DNA of 26,063 nt from Actinomycetota bacterium (GTDB lineage Bacteria > Actinomycetota > Actinomycetes > Actinomycetales > Microbacteriaceae), in contig WLDR01000003.1 in NCBI GenBank assembly GCA_009704705.1, forward strand, positions 1 through 26,063, written 5' to 3'. Positions 16,758 through 25,177 of the stretch are shown piece after piece (the first letter of the stretch is position 1; every line of letters starts with the position of its first letter). Made by a program: the position numbers and the translations under genes. The notes under the pieces were generated by a model. It ran no database searches. It was not told the DNA's origin and saw only the letters and a list, made by a program, of their open reading frames with translations.

Positions 16758-17623
16758 TGACCACCATGTCTTCATTTTTCTCGTGGGTTGCGCAGCGCGG
16801 CTGGAGACACCTGGTCGCCATCGTGATGTGTGTATTCGCGATATTCCCATTGCTTTACGTCGTTTCTGCGTCGTTCGCCTCGTCAGGAACACTGACCGCA
16901 TCGAATCAGCTCTTCGCGAGCTTCACATTCGACAACTACGTCGACCTGCTTTCTGATCCTGATCGCCCGTATCTAACGTGGTGGTTCAACACCTTGATCA
17001 TCGCCGCATCGGCTGCCACAATTGCGTTGCTTTTCGGATCCCTCGCCGCTTATGCGTTTTCTCGACTGAGATTCCGAGGGCGCCGGATTGGTCTTGGCGC
17101 GTTGGTGTTGACCCAGCTGTTTCCTCAATTCCTCGGGGTTGTTGCCATCTTCTTGCTGGTGCGTACGCTGGGGGATGCAGTTCCAGCACTTGGCCTCAAC
17201 ACGCACACGGGATTGATTGCGGTGTATTTGGGTGGAGCGCTCGGCATCAACACCTATCTCATGTACGGGTATTTCAATACCGTTCCACGGGAGATCGACG
17301 AGGCAGCCAAAATTGACGGTGCGTCGCACGTTCGAACGTTCTTCACCATCATCCTTCCCCTCGTGGCGCCGATCTTGGTGATCGTGTGGATGATCACCTA
17401 CATCGCGGTAGCCGGAGACTATGTGATTGCCTCGGCCATACTCTCTGATCCCAACATGCAGACGGCGACCGTGGGACTCTTCACCCTGATCAACACCTTC
17501 CGGAGTGACAACTGGGGAGCTTTCTCCGCTGGCGCAATACTTTCTGCACTCCCTGTCGTTCTCATGTTCCTCTACGGCCAGAAGTACATCATCGGCGGGC
17601 TCTCCGCGGGCAGCGTCAAGTAG
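16757..17623 (+). CDS. ABC sugar permease, MalG-like
   Basis: Second membrane subunit of the importer, 288 residues with about six membrane helices. The EAA loop EIDEAAKIDGASHVRTFF lies before the last two helices and ends with the usual ILPL. The C-terminus reads QKYIIGGLSAGSVK, the classic end of MalG-family proteins. GAGGAGG at 16743-16749 sits just before the ATG, inside the end of the MalF-like gene, which argues for translational coupling. It should pair with the MalF-like protein and an ATPase encoded elsewhere. Confidence 0.95.
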   Translation: MTTMSSFFSWVAQRGWRHLVAIVMCVFAIFPLLYVVSASFASSGTLTASNQLFASFTFDNYVDLLSDPDRPYLTWWFNTLIIAASAATIALLFGSLAAYAFSRLRFRGRRIGLGALVLTQLFPQFLGVVAIFLLVRTLGDAVPALGLNTHTGLIAVYLGGALGINTYLMYGYFNTVPREIDEAAKIDGASHVRTFFTIILPLVAPILVIVWMITYIAVAGDYVIASAILSDPNMQTATVGLFTLINTFRSDNWGAFSAGAILSALPVVLMFLYGQKYIIGGLSAGSVK

Positions 17624-17663
17624 TCGGTTTTTCGACTTTGCAAATAAATGGAAGGCAAATCAG

Positions 17664-19700
17664 TTGTTCGAGATGACCCGCACGGGAGTCGTGCTCAACC
17701 TGCCCGGCGAGACCGTTCGCATCGACAGTTGGGGTGATTCCACATTTCGAGTGAGGGCGGGCACGATGCCCGTCACGTCATTCGACCTCGCGCTCGCGGA
17801 CGGCGCGGTTGCAACGGCCCCCACGGCAGTGCAGGAGCTCGACGACCGCATTGTGTTGCACTCGGGCGACGTGAGCGTTTCCTTGGAGCTGTCGGGGCGC
17901 ATCTCTTTCTTCAGAGGGACTGAGCCCCTCGTCGCGGAGCCGCCCTTTGATCCGCGTGAACCACCGTTGTTGCCCCATCGCCGGTTTCATCGTTCGGCAT
18001 CTGGCCTTCTTGAGACGACCATGACATTCGATGCGTACGACGGTGAAAGCTTCTACGGACTCGGTCAGCATTCTCTGCCGCACCTCGATCTCCGGGGATG
18101 CGTCGTCGAACTCGTGCACCGCAACACTCAAGTCTCGATTCCCGCTGTCATCTCTTCCCGCGGCTACGGGATGCTCTGGAACACACCATCCGTGGGCCAG
18201 GTCGAGTTCGCGGCGAACCACACCAGATGGCACGCGCGAGCCGCGCGTGAGATTGACTATTTCGTGTACTCCGGAAGCACGCCAGCCCAGGTACTTGGTC
18301 GGTACCATACGCTCACCGGATTCGCGCCGAAATTCCCTCACTGGGCGACGGGTTACTGGCAGAGCAAGAGCTACTACGAATCTCAGGAGGAGCTCATGGC
18401 CGTTGCCCGCGAGCACCTCTCGCGCGGGTTACCCCTGACGGCAATCTTCGTCGACTACATGCACTGGACCCACATGGGCAACTGGGATTGGGATAGCGAG
18501 CTGTGGCCCGACCCGGCCGCAATGGTCGCCGAGCTCGCCGAGAACGGCGTGCGCCTGCTCGTCTCCGTGTGGCCGCACGTGAGTCCGCTCAGCGAGAATC
18601 ACGCTCCGCTCGAGGCTGACGGTCAGCTCGTTCTCGCGACGGGAACCGAGTCGCCAGCGGTGTTCTCCTACGCCGACCGCGGGTCTCCCGGGGGGCTCGA
18701 CCTGAGCCTGTTGGACCTAACGAACAGCGATGCGCGAGGGTTCCTCTGGGACCGCCTGCGACGGAGCTACAGTTCGATCGGGATCTCATCCTTTTGGCTC
18801 GATGCGTGCGAGCCCGAAATCAGAGAATCGACCACCCAGTTTCGCGAAGAGACAATGGCATTCAGTTCGGGCCCGGGCGTGGAGGTGTCCGGTTCATTTC
18901 CGTTGCACTTTGCTCAGGCCGTTCGAGACGGGCTCACCGCCGATGGTCTCGACGACGGGATGATTCTGATCCGCTCGGCGTGGGCGGGTAGCCAGCGCTA
19001 TGGGGCAGCCGTCTGGTCCGGCGACATCCAGTCGACCTGGGAGGCACTTCAAGGTCAGCTCAGCGCCGGCTTGGGAATGATGGTAAGCGGAATCCCCTGG
19101 TGGACCAGCGACATCGGTGGTTTCTTCGATTCGGACATCGAGAGCCCGTACTTTCGAGAGCTTGTCGTGCGCTGGTTCCAATTCGCTGTTCTCTGGCCCG
19201 TCTTCAGACTCCACGGCAACCGGCACGCCGACTTCTACAACTCGGGCCTTTTCTCGACCGGAGACCCCAACGAAGTTTGGTCCTTCGGTGACGAGGCCTA
19301 CGACGTTATCCGGGGCCTCCTCGCGTTCCGGGAGCGGATTCGCCCCTATCTGCAAGAGCAGATGGATCTCGCGACCTCGGACGGACTGCCTCCGATTCGT
19401 CCACTCTGGTTCGCGTACCCGGATGACGAAGCCGCACGGGCCATCGACGACCAATTCCTCCTCGGTCGAGACCTGCTCGCCGCGCCGATTGTGCACGCGG
19501 GCGAGATCGAGCGCACGGTCTACTTTCCGGCGGGTGATTCCTGGCGTGACGTCTGGAGTGACACGGTCTTTGCTGGAGGATCGTTCGCCGAGGTTGTCGC
19601 ACCGATCGACCGGTTCCCACTGTTCGAGAGAGTGGGGAGTGTGCTGGGTGTAACAGGCGACTGGTTTGACGCCAGCCAGAGTTCGACGCGAGAAGCATGA
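17664..19700 (+). CDS. Glycoside hydrolase family 31 (alpha-glucosidase/alpha-xylosidase-like)
   Basis: Retaining alpha-glycosidase of 678 residues, predicted cytoplasmic. An N-terminal beta-sandwich with GESFYGLGQH precedes the TIM barrel, where ATGYWQSKSYY opens the catalytic domain. SFWLDACEPE holds the likely nucleophile Asp380, WSGDIQSTW the likely acid/base Asp454, and PWWTSDIGGF follows. The open frame extends back into the MalG-like gene, but GGAAGG at 17650-17655 lies 8 nt before TTG 17664; ATG 17673 is the alternative start with a 17-nt gap. GH31 members act on alpha-glucosides, alpha-xylosides and other alpha-linked sugars. Last gene of the transporter unit, 40 nt after the MalG-like gene. 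Confidence 0.93.
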   Translation: MFEMTRTGVVLNLPGETVRIDSWGDSTFRVRAGTMPVTSFDLALADGAVATAPTAVQELDDRIVLHSGDVSVSLELSGRISFFRGTEPLVAEPPFDPREPPLLPHRRFHRSASGLLETTMTFDAYDGESFYGLGQHSLPHLDLRGCVVELVHRNTQVSIPAVISSRGYGMLWNTPSVGQVEFAANHTRWHARAAREIDYFVYSGSTPAQVLGRYHTLTGFAPKFPHWATGYWQSKSYYESQEELMAVAREHLSRGLPLTAIFVDYMHWTHMGNWDWDSELWPDPAAMVAELAENGVRLLVSVWPHVSPLSENHAPLEADGQLVLATGTESPAVFSYADRGSPGGLDLSLLDLTNSDARGFLWDRLRRSYSSIGISSFWLDACEPEIRESTTQFREETMAFSSGPGVEVSGSFPLHFAQAVRDGLTADGLDDGMILIRSAWAGSQRYGAAVWSGDIQSTWEALQGQLSAGLGMMVSGIPWWTSDIGGFFDSDIESPYFRELVVRWFQFAVLWPVFRLHGNRHADFYNSGLFSTGDPNEVWSFGDEAYDVIRGLLAFRERIRPYLQEQMDLATSDGLPPIRPLWFAYPDDEAARAIDDQFLLGRDLLAAPIVHAGEIERTVYFPAGDSWRDVWSDTVFAGGSFAEVVAPIDRFPLFERVGSVLGVTGDWFDASQSSTREA

Positions 19701-19840
19701 TCGAGGGTGTCAGCATCGAGGTCGGCCTGATGGTCTCCGGCTTTCGAGTGCTCAACGCGTGATTCCGAGTCGTTGCGACGAGTCGGCGACTATTCATGCT
19801 GGTCGGACAGGTACAGTGAAGTGAACCTTTTGGGAGTGCT

Positions 19841-20575
19841 GTGAGTAGTCCATTGCGTAAGTCAGAGATCATCCGACGATTGGAACTTCGAATTGTTGGG
19901 GGCGAGTTCGCCTCTGGTGAGAAGCTTCCGTCGGAGCGAGAGCTGGCCGAAGAATATGGCGTGAGTCGACCCGTGATCCGGGAGGGGCTCTCCGGACTTG
20001 TCGAGCGTGGGCTGGTCGATATTCAGGCGGGACGCGGAACGTTCGTTCGCGAGGTAGCGGTCGACGAGCTCTCGAAGTCGCTCAACCGCGTTGCGGCCCG
20101 CACGGGCATTACGACACGACATCTCGTCGAGGCGCGACTGATGGTCGAGGTCACGGCAGCTCGTTATGCGGCAATGTCACCAGAGCGTGACATGACGGCA
20201 CTGGACGATGTTCTCCTCCGACACGAGGAGGCCCAGTCCCTGGTGGATCGGGCCTCGACAGACCTCCAGTTCCACGAGGCGATTGCGACCGCCTCCGGTA
20301 ATCCGGTGATTGCGTTGATGTTCGGCTCGATCCGCGCTCAGGTGTACTCGCTCATGCTGAGAAGCCACAGTGATTCTCACGTGCGGGAGATTGGCGATCC
20401 CCAGCACCGCAAGCTCGCCGAAGCCATTCGCGCCGGCAACACCGACCTCGCGGGCGAGCTCATGGCAGACCACCTCAGTCTCGCCCTTTCTCTGTTCGGC
20501 GACGACGTTGATCGACCCATCTCGGAGATGTTGGAAAGCCGAGGCATCTCGGGCGCGCCGCCTCTCGGGATCTAG
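19841..20575 (+). CDS. GntR-family transcriptional regulator, FadR subfamily
   Basis: A 244-residue regulator. Residues 5-70 form the winged helix-turn-helix (GEKLPSERELAEEYGVSRP, then GRGTFV). Residues about 90-225 form an all-helical FCD ligand domain with metal-ligand candidates Asp141, His145, His189 and His211, so a carboxylate or sugar-acid effector is plausible. The start is GTG, with GGGAG at 19832-19836 only 4 nt upstream. It lies between the GH31 and GH13 genes. FadR-type proteins bind short GT-N3-AC palindromes as dimers; three matching sites precede three units in this window, so it is the best candidate for their shared repressor. It may be less directly autoregulated: its own upstream region has only a weak resemblance near 19799. 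Confidence 0.93.
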   Translation: MSSPLRKSEIIRRLELRIVGGEFASGEKLPSERELAEEYGVSRPVIREGLSGLVERGLVDIQAGRGTFVREVAVDELSKSLNRVAARTGITTRHLVEARLMVEVTAARYAAMSPERDMTALDDVLLRHEEAQSLVDRASTDLQFHEAIATASGNPVIALMFGSIRAQVYSLMLRSHSDSHVREIGDPQHRKLAEAIRAGNTDLAGELMADHLSLALSLFGDDVDRPISEMLESRGISGAPPLGI

Positions 20576-20624
20576 GGTCGTGCGGCCGCGATGCCGCCGT
20601 GATATTGTTTCGGGGTTGGACTGT

Positions 20625-20637
20625 CCGGTAATACCAG
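20625..20637. promoter_or_regulatory. Predicted GntR/FadR operator, site 3
   Basis: CCGGTAATACCAG lies in the 77-nt gap between the GntR and GH13 genes. Its core GGTAATACC is identical to that of site 2 and complementary to that of site 1. It ends 15 nt before the GH13 start codon, so binding there could block initiation or early elongation. Confidence 0.6.
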
Positions 20638-20652
20638 CTCCGTGAGGAACTC

Positions 20653-22923
20653 ATGAATAACCCCACCCCCCTTCGCCTGACCTCCGAGTTCTCCGATGTT
20701 GTGGTGACCGTCGATTCCCACAGCGGAGCACCTCTTGGGCTCGAGACAGGAGGGCGCGAGTTTCTCAGTCCCACCGTGCTCACGGTGACCACGGGAGGCG
20801 ACGAAGTGCGCGGCGCAATGGGCGGGCTGGTTTACGAGGGGTCTGTCGCAACCGCCGTCATACCTGCCGAACCGGCGACACATCTCACCAGTCTGGGCGA
20901 AGGCCACCGCATCCACCGCGTCACGACCTCGGTCACCGGTCCTTTCGCTCTCGAGTGGACCTACCGGTTCCAGAGCGCATTTCCTCGAGTGTCGGTCTCC
21001 GTCGACGTCGTTGCCACACGCGAGGCGACAGTTCGAAATGTGCAACTCGATCTGCAGCTCGAACCCTCAACTGCGTCGCACTGGCGACTCCAGGCTCCAG
21101 GTGGAAAGTACAGATCCAACCTCGAAATCCACGACATCTCTCAGCGCCTCTACGTGTCACCGGTAGGCGGAGTTAACGGTTCCACCGGCCTGCTTGCGTT
21201 TGAAGACACCGACAACCCCCTCACCTGGGTGTTCTGGCCGATTCAGACGGACACCATCGGGGACATTTGGTTCGAACCAGACGGTGCTGGTTTTCACTTG
21301 CATTGGCTGGCGGATGTCGCAGGTGTCCTCGTTCCGGGCGCGCGGTTGAGCGTGGACGCCCTTCACCTCGACCTCGTACCGTCAACCTTCACCGAGGTGC
21401 TTGATGAGGTTCCGGATGCTCTCGCCCGCAACTCCATCGCCGCTCACGGTGATGCCCCGGAGTGGGGAGCGGCCGCGAACCTCTACGAGGTTCAGATCGG
21501 GTTCTCGGTGTTCCATAACGGATACACGTACTCGCCGTATCCGACCGTTCGAGACTTGATCAACGACCTCGATCGCATTAACGCCTTGGGGTTCACGGCC
21601 CTGCAGATCATGCCACGGCATCCGTTCCCGAGCTACAACGTCGCCGACTACGACGACATCACGGTCTCGTACGGTGAAGAGAGTGACCTGAAGGAGCTCA
21701 TCGAGCTCTGCCACAAACGAGGCATGAGGGTGATTCTCGACATTCTTCTTCACGGCGTGATTGACGGCGAGATCGTGGCGACCGCGGTCGAGTCGATCAA
21801 GGCCGGAGCATTCGGTCACCGAATGGATGAGACGATCGACGACATCACCGTGCTCGAAGAGGACGAGTTTGAGCCATACTCGATCGCCTGGGCGCGCCAC
21901 GTGCTCGACTTCTCACCCCATTGGACCGCCGGTTCGCCGCACGTGCATCCTCTTCGGCTTGAGCATCCCGAATGGTTCTGCGAAGACAGTGCGGGAAAGC
22001 CGATTGGCATCTACACCAACGCCTTTGATACGGCGCATCCCGGATGGCAGGCGTACTTCGTCAACGTCTGCCTCGACCTCCTCGCGAGACTGAACGCCGA
22101 CGGATTCCGGTTTGATGCACCGTCGTACAACTACTTCATGAACTGGAGCGAACGCACGAGGTCATCGGCGCACGTCTCGATGCTCGGATCGGTTCCACTG
22201 TTCGCGATGTTGCGAACGGCGATTCGCGATGCGAGACCTGACGCACTGCTGTACACCGAGCCGTCAGGGGCGTTGTTCCGTCGTGACATGGACCTCACCT
22301 ATAACTACGACGAACAATGGCTTGTTCGCGCGATCACCGCCACGGAGAATCGCCGGGATCACTGGATTCGCAACGCACGCGAGTTGGTGGAATGGCTCGC
22401 GCACCGTGACCGCAGTCTGCCCTTCAATGCCATGACCGCGCACCACATCGACAGTCATGACACCTTCTGGTGGCCGAGTCCCGGTCGAAAGTGGCGCCGG
22501 AATCAGCACGGCGAGTCGCGCACGGCGGCGCTCATGGCCATCTTCGCTCTGCGTGGCGAACCGTACATGACCTTCGTCGGTGGCGAGGAGGGAATTGAGG
22601 CCGAGGTCACCGCGGTCAACTCCGCACGCCTGAAGTACCCAGTGCTCGCAACCGGTCGAGTAATCCACGACGCTCTCGATGTCTCGGATGACCGCATCTA
22701 CGCAATCCTGCTTCGGAGTGGGGAACACGAGGCGATTATCGCGGTGAACACCGCTGACGACCCGATCAAGGTCACTATCGAGACATCCGACGGCAATTCG
22801 TTCGCCGAAGTCGTGCTGGACGCTCCGGCCTGGCGTTCTCAGGGCGACGCAATCACCAGCGGGCGTTCCGTGGCAGCGGAGCTCACGGGCGCCGGCGTGA
22901 GAATTTTTCTTCGGGATGTATAG
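20653..22923 (+). CDS. Glycoside hydrolase family 13 (alpha-amylase superfamily), atypical
   Basis: A 756-residue enzyme. Residues 1-260 form a beta-rich N-terminal region, followed by a GH13 TIM barrel and a C-terminal beta domain. Conserved regions are visible: ADGFRFDAPS with likely nucleophile Asp488, LLYTEPSG with acid/base Glu536, and HIDSHDT with His602 and Asp603. Region I is odd: it reads DILLHGV from Asp363, where most GH13 enzymes have D-V-V-x-N-H. An Asn-His pair is thus missing and a His sits one place earlier. The start ATG is preceded by GAGGAA. No signal peptide, so it should act on imported oligosaccharides. Operator site 3 is directly upstream. Substrate and reaction (hydrolysis, transfer or isomerisation) cannot be assigned. 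Confidence 0.88.
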   Translation: MNNPTPLRLTSEFSDVVVTVDSHSGAPLGLETGGREFLSPTVLTVTTGGDEVRGAMGGLVYEGSVATAVIPAEPATHLTSLGEGHRIHRVTTSVTGPFALEWTYRFQSAFPRVSVSVDVVATREATVRNVQLDLQLEPSTASHWRLQAPGGKYRSNLEIHDISQRLYVSPVGGVNGSTGLLAFEDTDNPLTWVFWPIQTDTIGDIWFEPDGAGFHLHWLADVAGVLVPGARLSVDALHLDLVPSTFTEVLDEVPDALARNSIAAHGDAPEWGAAANLYEVQIGFSVFHNGYTYSPYPTVRDLINDLDRINALGFTALQIMPRHPFPSYNVADYDDITVSYGEESDLKELIELCHKRGMRVILDILLHGVIDGEIVATAVESIKAGAFGHRMDETIDDITVLEEDEFEPYSIAWARHVLDFSPHWTAGSPHVHPLRLEHPEWFCEDSAGKPIGIYTNAFDTAHPGWQAYFVNVCLDLLARLNADGFRFDAPSYNYFMNWSERTRSSAHVSMLGSVPLFAMLRTAIRDARPDALLYTEPSGALFRRDMDLTYNYDEQWLVRAITATENRRDHWIRNARELVEWLAHRDRSLPFNAMTAHHIDSHDTFWWPSPGRKWRRNQHGESRTAALMAIFALRGEPYMTFVGGEEGIEAEVTAVNSARLKYPVLATGRVIHDALDVSDDRIYAILLRSGEHEAIIAVNTADDPIKVTIETSDGNSFAEVVLDAPAWRSQGDAITSGRSVAAELTGAGVRIFLRDV

Positions 22924-22971
22924 GCTCCCCATATCCCGCCGAGAACACAGTGAGTGCCTGCTGGCAAAAAC

Positions 22972-22989
22972 CGTTGGGCGCGCCCAACG
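22972..22989. repeat. Perfect 18-bp palindrome between GH13 and MFS genes
   Basis: CGTTGGGCG followed directly by CGCCCAACG is a gapless perfect palindrome, 48 nt after the GH13 stop and 30 nt before the MFS start. It has no T-run, so a classical terminator is unlikely. A repressor operator for the MFS gene is the likeliest reading, but its centre differs from the CG centre of LacI-type operators and from the GntR sites here. Confidence 0.6.
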
Positions 22990-23019
22990 AGCGAGTTGGT
23001 CGAGAGTGGTGAAAATCCG

Positions 23020-24462
23020 ATGACCGAGCCCAAGACTCGTTTAGGTGGCGTGAGTCGCCCCAGTCGCGAAATCGCGATGTTGGTTGCCGCGAGTTTTGTG
23101 CTGTCGTTGAATGAGACGGTCATCGCCGTTGCAATCCCGAGAATTATGTCGGACCTGACGATTGACTCGGCTTCGGCTCAGTGGGTCTCCTCCTCCTTCA
23201 TGCTGGCGATGGCCATCGTCATTCCGACGACGGGCTTTCTGCTGCAACGGCTTTCGGCGCGAGTGGTCTTCGCAATCTCGATGAGCCTCTTCACACTGGG
23301 TACCGCTATCGGAACCCTCGCGTTTGAATTGGTCGGGCTCATCGCCGCACGCTCCCTCCAGGGCGCGGGATCTGCGATCATGTTTCCTCTCCTACTCACG
23401 ACGGTGATGAGAACGGTGCCAGCCAATCGGCGTGGTCGTACTCTGGGAAATCTCGCTGTTGTCATGGCCGTGGCGCCGGCACTTGGGCCAGCCCTCGGGG
23501 GCACCATCATCCAGGTTCTTGATTGGCGATTCCTCTTTATCTTGATTTTGCCGGTCGCCATCGTCGCACTTGCCCTGACATCACGAGTGCGCGCAACCAG
23601 CGCAGACCAATCGGCGCGGCTCGACGTCGTCTCCGTAGTCCTCTCGATCCCCGCCTTCGCCGGGCTTGTTCTTGCCCTCTCCGTGTTCGGGTCATCCGCC
23701 GGCAGACCGGTTCCCATTGAGGCATGGGTGCTTCTCGGGTGTGGCACGGTCGCCCTGACCACATTCGTGCTTCGACAACGACATCTTCGGAGACATTCGA
23801 CGCCCTTTCTCGACCTGTCGGTGTTCACCTCACGTGCCTTCTCTATCTCCGTAATCCTGATTGTGCTCGTCATGGGGGCAGCGTTTGGGGTGGGACTCCT
23901 GCTGCCGATCTACACTCAGTCTGTGCTGGGGATGAGCCCGGCTCTCAGCGGACTCTTGCTGGTTCCCGGCGCAATCTTGATGGGACTGGCGGCGCCTCTC
24001 GTCGGTCGCATCGTCGACCGCGTCGGCGCTCGCCCGGCCGTGGTGCCGGGGATTGTTATCGTCGGCGCAACTCTGTGGGCAATGACCCGTCTCTCCGCTA
24101 CGACCCCGTGGGAACTTGTGCTTGCAGCGGATGTCGCGCTCAGTGTGGGGCTCGCGGCGATCTTCACCCCAATCAACGCCACAGCAATGCGTTCGATATC
24201 TTCTCGGCTCTACGGTCAAGCAAGTTCCACAATCGGCATCGTTCAGCAGTTGGGTGGCGTGGCGGGCTCCGCATTGTTCGTCGGAATCTTTTCGGCTGCC
24301 TCGGCGGCCGCGGCCCTCCAAGGGGTGGCAGAAAGGGAAGCACTCGTCGAGGGTGTGCGGGCGGCCTTCGGCGTCGGGGCGCTCGTGTCAATCGGGGCTC
24401 TGGTTGTGGCCTTCTTTATCCCGCGTGTCAGCAAGGTCGATCAGGTCGATCAGGCGGATTAG
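23020..24462 (+). CDS. MFS drug-efflux-type transporter (DHA2/EmrB-QacA-like)
   Basis: Proton-driven membrane exporter of 480 residues, very hydrophobic, with about 13-14 predicted membrane helices. LNETVIAVAIPRI in the first helix matches the D1 motif of 14-helix exporters, and APALGPALGG in the fifth helix is motif C of drug/H+ antiporters. The frame is open upstream to 22954, but those residues overlap the 18-bp palindrome and do not look membrane-protein-like, so ATG 23020 is preferred although its ribosome site is weak. The C-terminus has a short VDQVDQ repeat. It lies downstream of the GH13 gene, but the palindrome between them suggests separate control. Export of a drug or metabolite is the family role; no substrate can be named. 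Confidence 0.9.
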   Translation: MTEPKTRLGGVSRPSREIAMLVAASFVLSLNETVIAVAIPRIMSDLTIDSASAQWVSSSFMLAMAIVIPTTGFLLQRLSARVVFAISMSLFTLGTAIGTLAFELVGLIAARSLQGAGSAIMFPLLLTTVMRTVPANRRGRTLGNLAVVMAVAPALGPALGGTIIQVLDWRFLFILILPVAIVALALTSRVRATSADQSARLDVVSVVLSIPAFAGLVLALSVFGSSAGRPVPIEAWVLLGCGTVALTTFVLRQRHLRRHSTPFLDLSVFTSRAFSISVILIVLVMGAAFGVGLLLPIYTQSVLGMSPALSGLLLVPGAILMGLAAPLVGRIVDRVGARPAVVPGIVIVGATLWAMTRLSATTPWELVLAADVALSVGLAAIFTPINATAMRSISSRLYGQASSTIGIVQQLGGVAGSALFVGIFSAASAAAALQGVAEREALVEGVRAAFGVGALVSIGALVVAFFIPRVSKVDQVDQAD

Positions 24463-24479
24463 CAGTGTCGTCGTGCCGG

Positions 24480-25001
24480 CTATCTTCTTGCGGGCGCGAG
24501 TTCGACGAGAACTTCGTTGCGGCGCAGAAAAGGTGGCGTCCACGGCGGGTCGTAGCGAGCCCAACTCGGCAATCCCACGGCGGTGAGACCGTCGCGGGCC
24601 AGATTCGCGATGAGGTCGGCGGCGTTGTCGTCGAACTTTCGTTGAGTCCAACGCCCGATATAGGTGCGGGCCGCCATTTCTCGTGCGGCTACGGCACGCG
24701 TCGAGACGCGCGCATCCCGAGGCCGTGGAATGTCATCGATTGACACGTCCTGAGGAAGCACGAAACTGATGACGTGATGAGAGGATGTAGACGACTCCTG
24801 CAACACTGGCGATGTCATCGCCATGCGACGGCCGGGCATGTTGTCTCCGCTGATGTAACGCACGAGGGGACCGAAGCCCATGCTTCCTGCCGACTGCGAA
24901 TCACCGGTCACGGTCACCTGAACGAGAATCGCGGGGTCGTAGCGTCGAAGCTCGTATCCATCTCGCTTCGCCACCACGGTGTACGGCATTTGTTCGGTCA
25001 T
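24480..25001 (-). CDS. SOUL family heme-binding protein
   Basis: A 173-residue SOUL/HBP family protein. It starts with YELRRYDPAILVQV, contains FGPLVRYISGDN and MAMTSPV, and ends with WARYDPPWTPPFLRRNEV, all hallmarks of the family. Members bind heme or other porphyrins or hydrophobic ligands; in bacteria the role is mostly unknown. No signal peptide. It is convergent with the MFS gene, with only 17 nt between the stops, and seems unrelated to the sugar cluster. Confidence 0.93.
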   Translation of the reverse strand: MTEQMPYTVVAKRDGYELRRYDPAILVQVTVTGDSQSAGSMGFGPLVRYISGDNMPGRRMAMTSPVLQESSTSSHHVISFVLPQDVSIDDIPRPRDARVSTRAVAAREMAARTYIGRWTQRKFDDNAADLIANLARDGLTAVGLPSWARYDPPWTPPFLRRNEVLVELAPARR

Positions 25002-25177
25002 GCGCTCATGCTATGCCTCTCGTCTGCGCGGAGCATGGCAACGTGACTCACTCTCGCGCCGTGTCCTCCGCGGCACTTATGCAACGCGACTTTCCCACGA
25101 CGGGCATGCGTGCGCTCGCCGCTTCAAAAACAATGTGTTTTCGGTTTTCGTCAAGAAAGAGCACGTAGGCTTGGCGG

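Noticed and set aside
17622..17637. Small hairpin AGTCG/CGACT over the MalG-like stop, followed by TT
   Set aside because: Only 5 bp with a loop of six, and the GH31 gene follows closely; too weak to call a terminator.
19799..19809. TGGTCGGACAG upstream of the GntR gene as an autoregulatory operator
   Set aside because: It matches the shared palindrome only in TGGT and AC; the second half-site is not conserved.
23724..24743. A 339-codon open frame on the plus strand
   Set aside because: It overlaps the MFS gene in another frame and runs antisense to the SOUL gene; its translation is rich in Arg, Gly and Ser without domain features.
25048..25165. A short minus-strand frame ending in the gap before the CPBP-like gene, with a somewhat protein-like translation (YVLFLDENRKHIVFEAAS)
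   Set aside because: Only about 38 codons from the nearest GTG, no ribosome site, and longer versions overlap the start of the CPBP-like gene. A conserved homologue would be needed to accept it.
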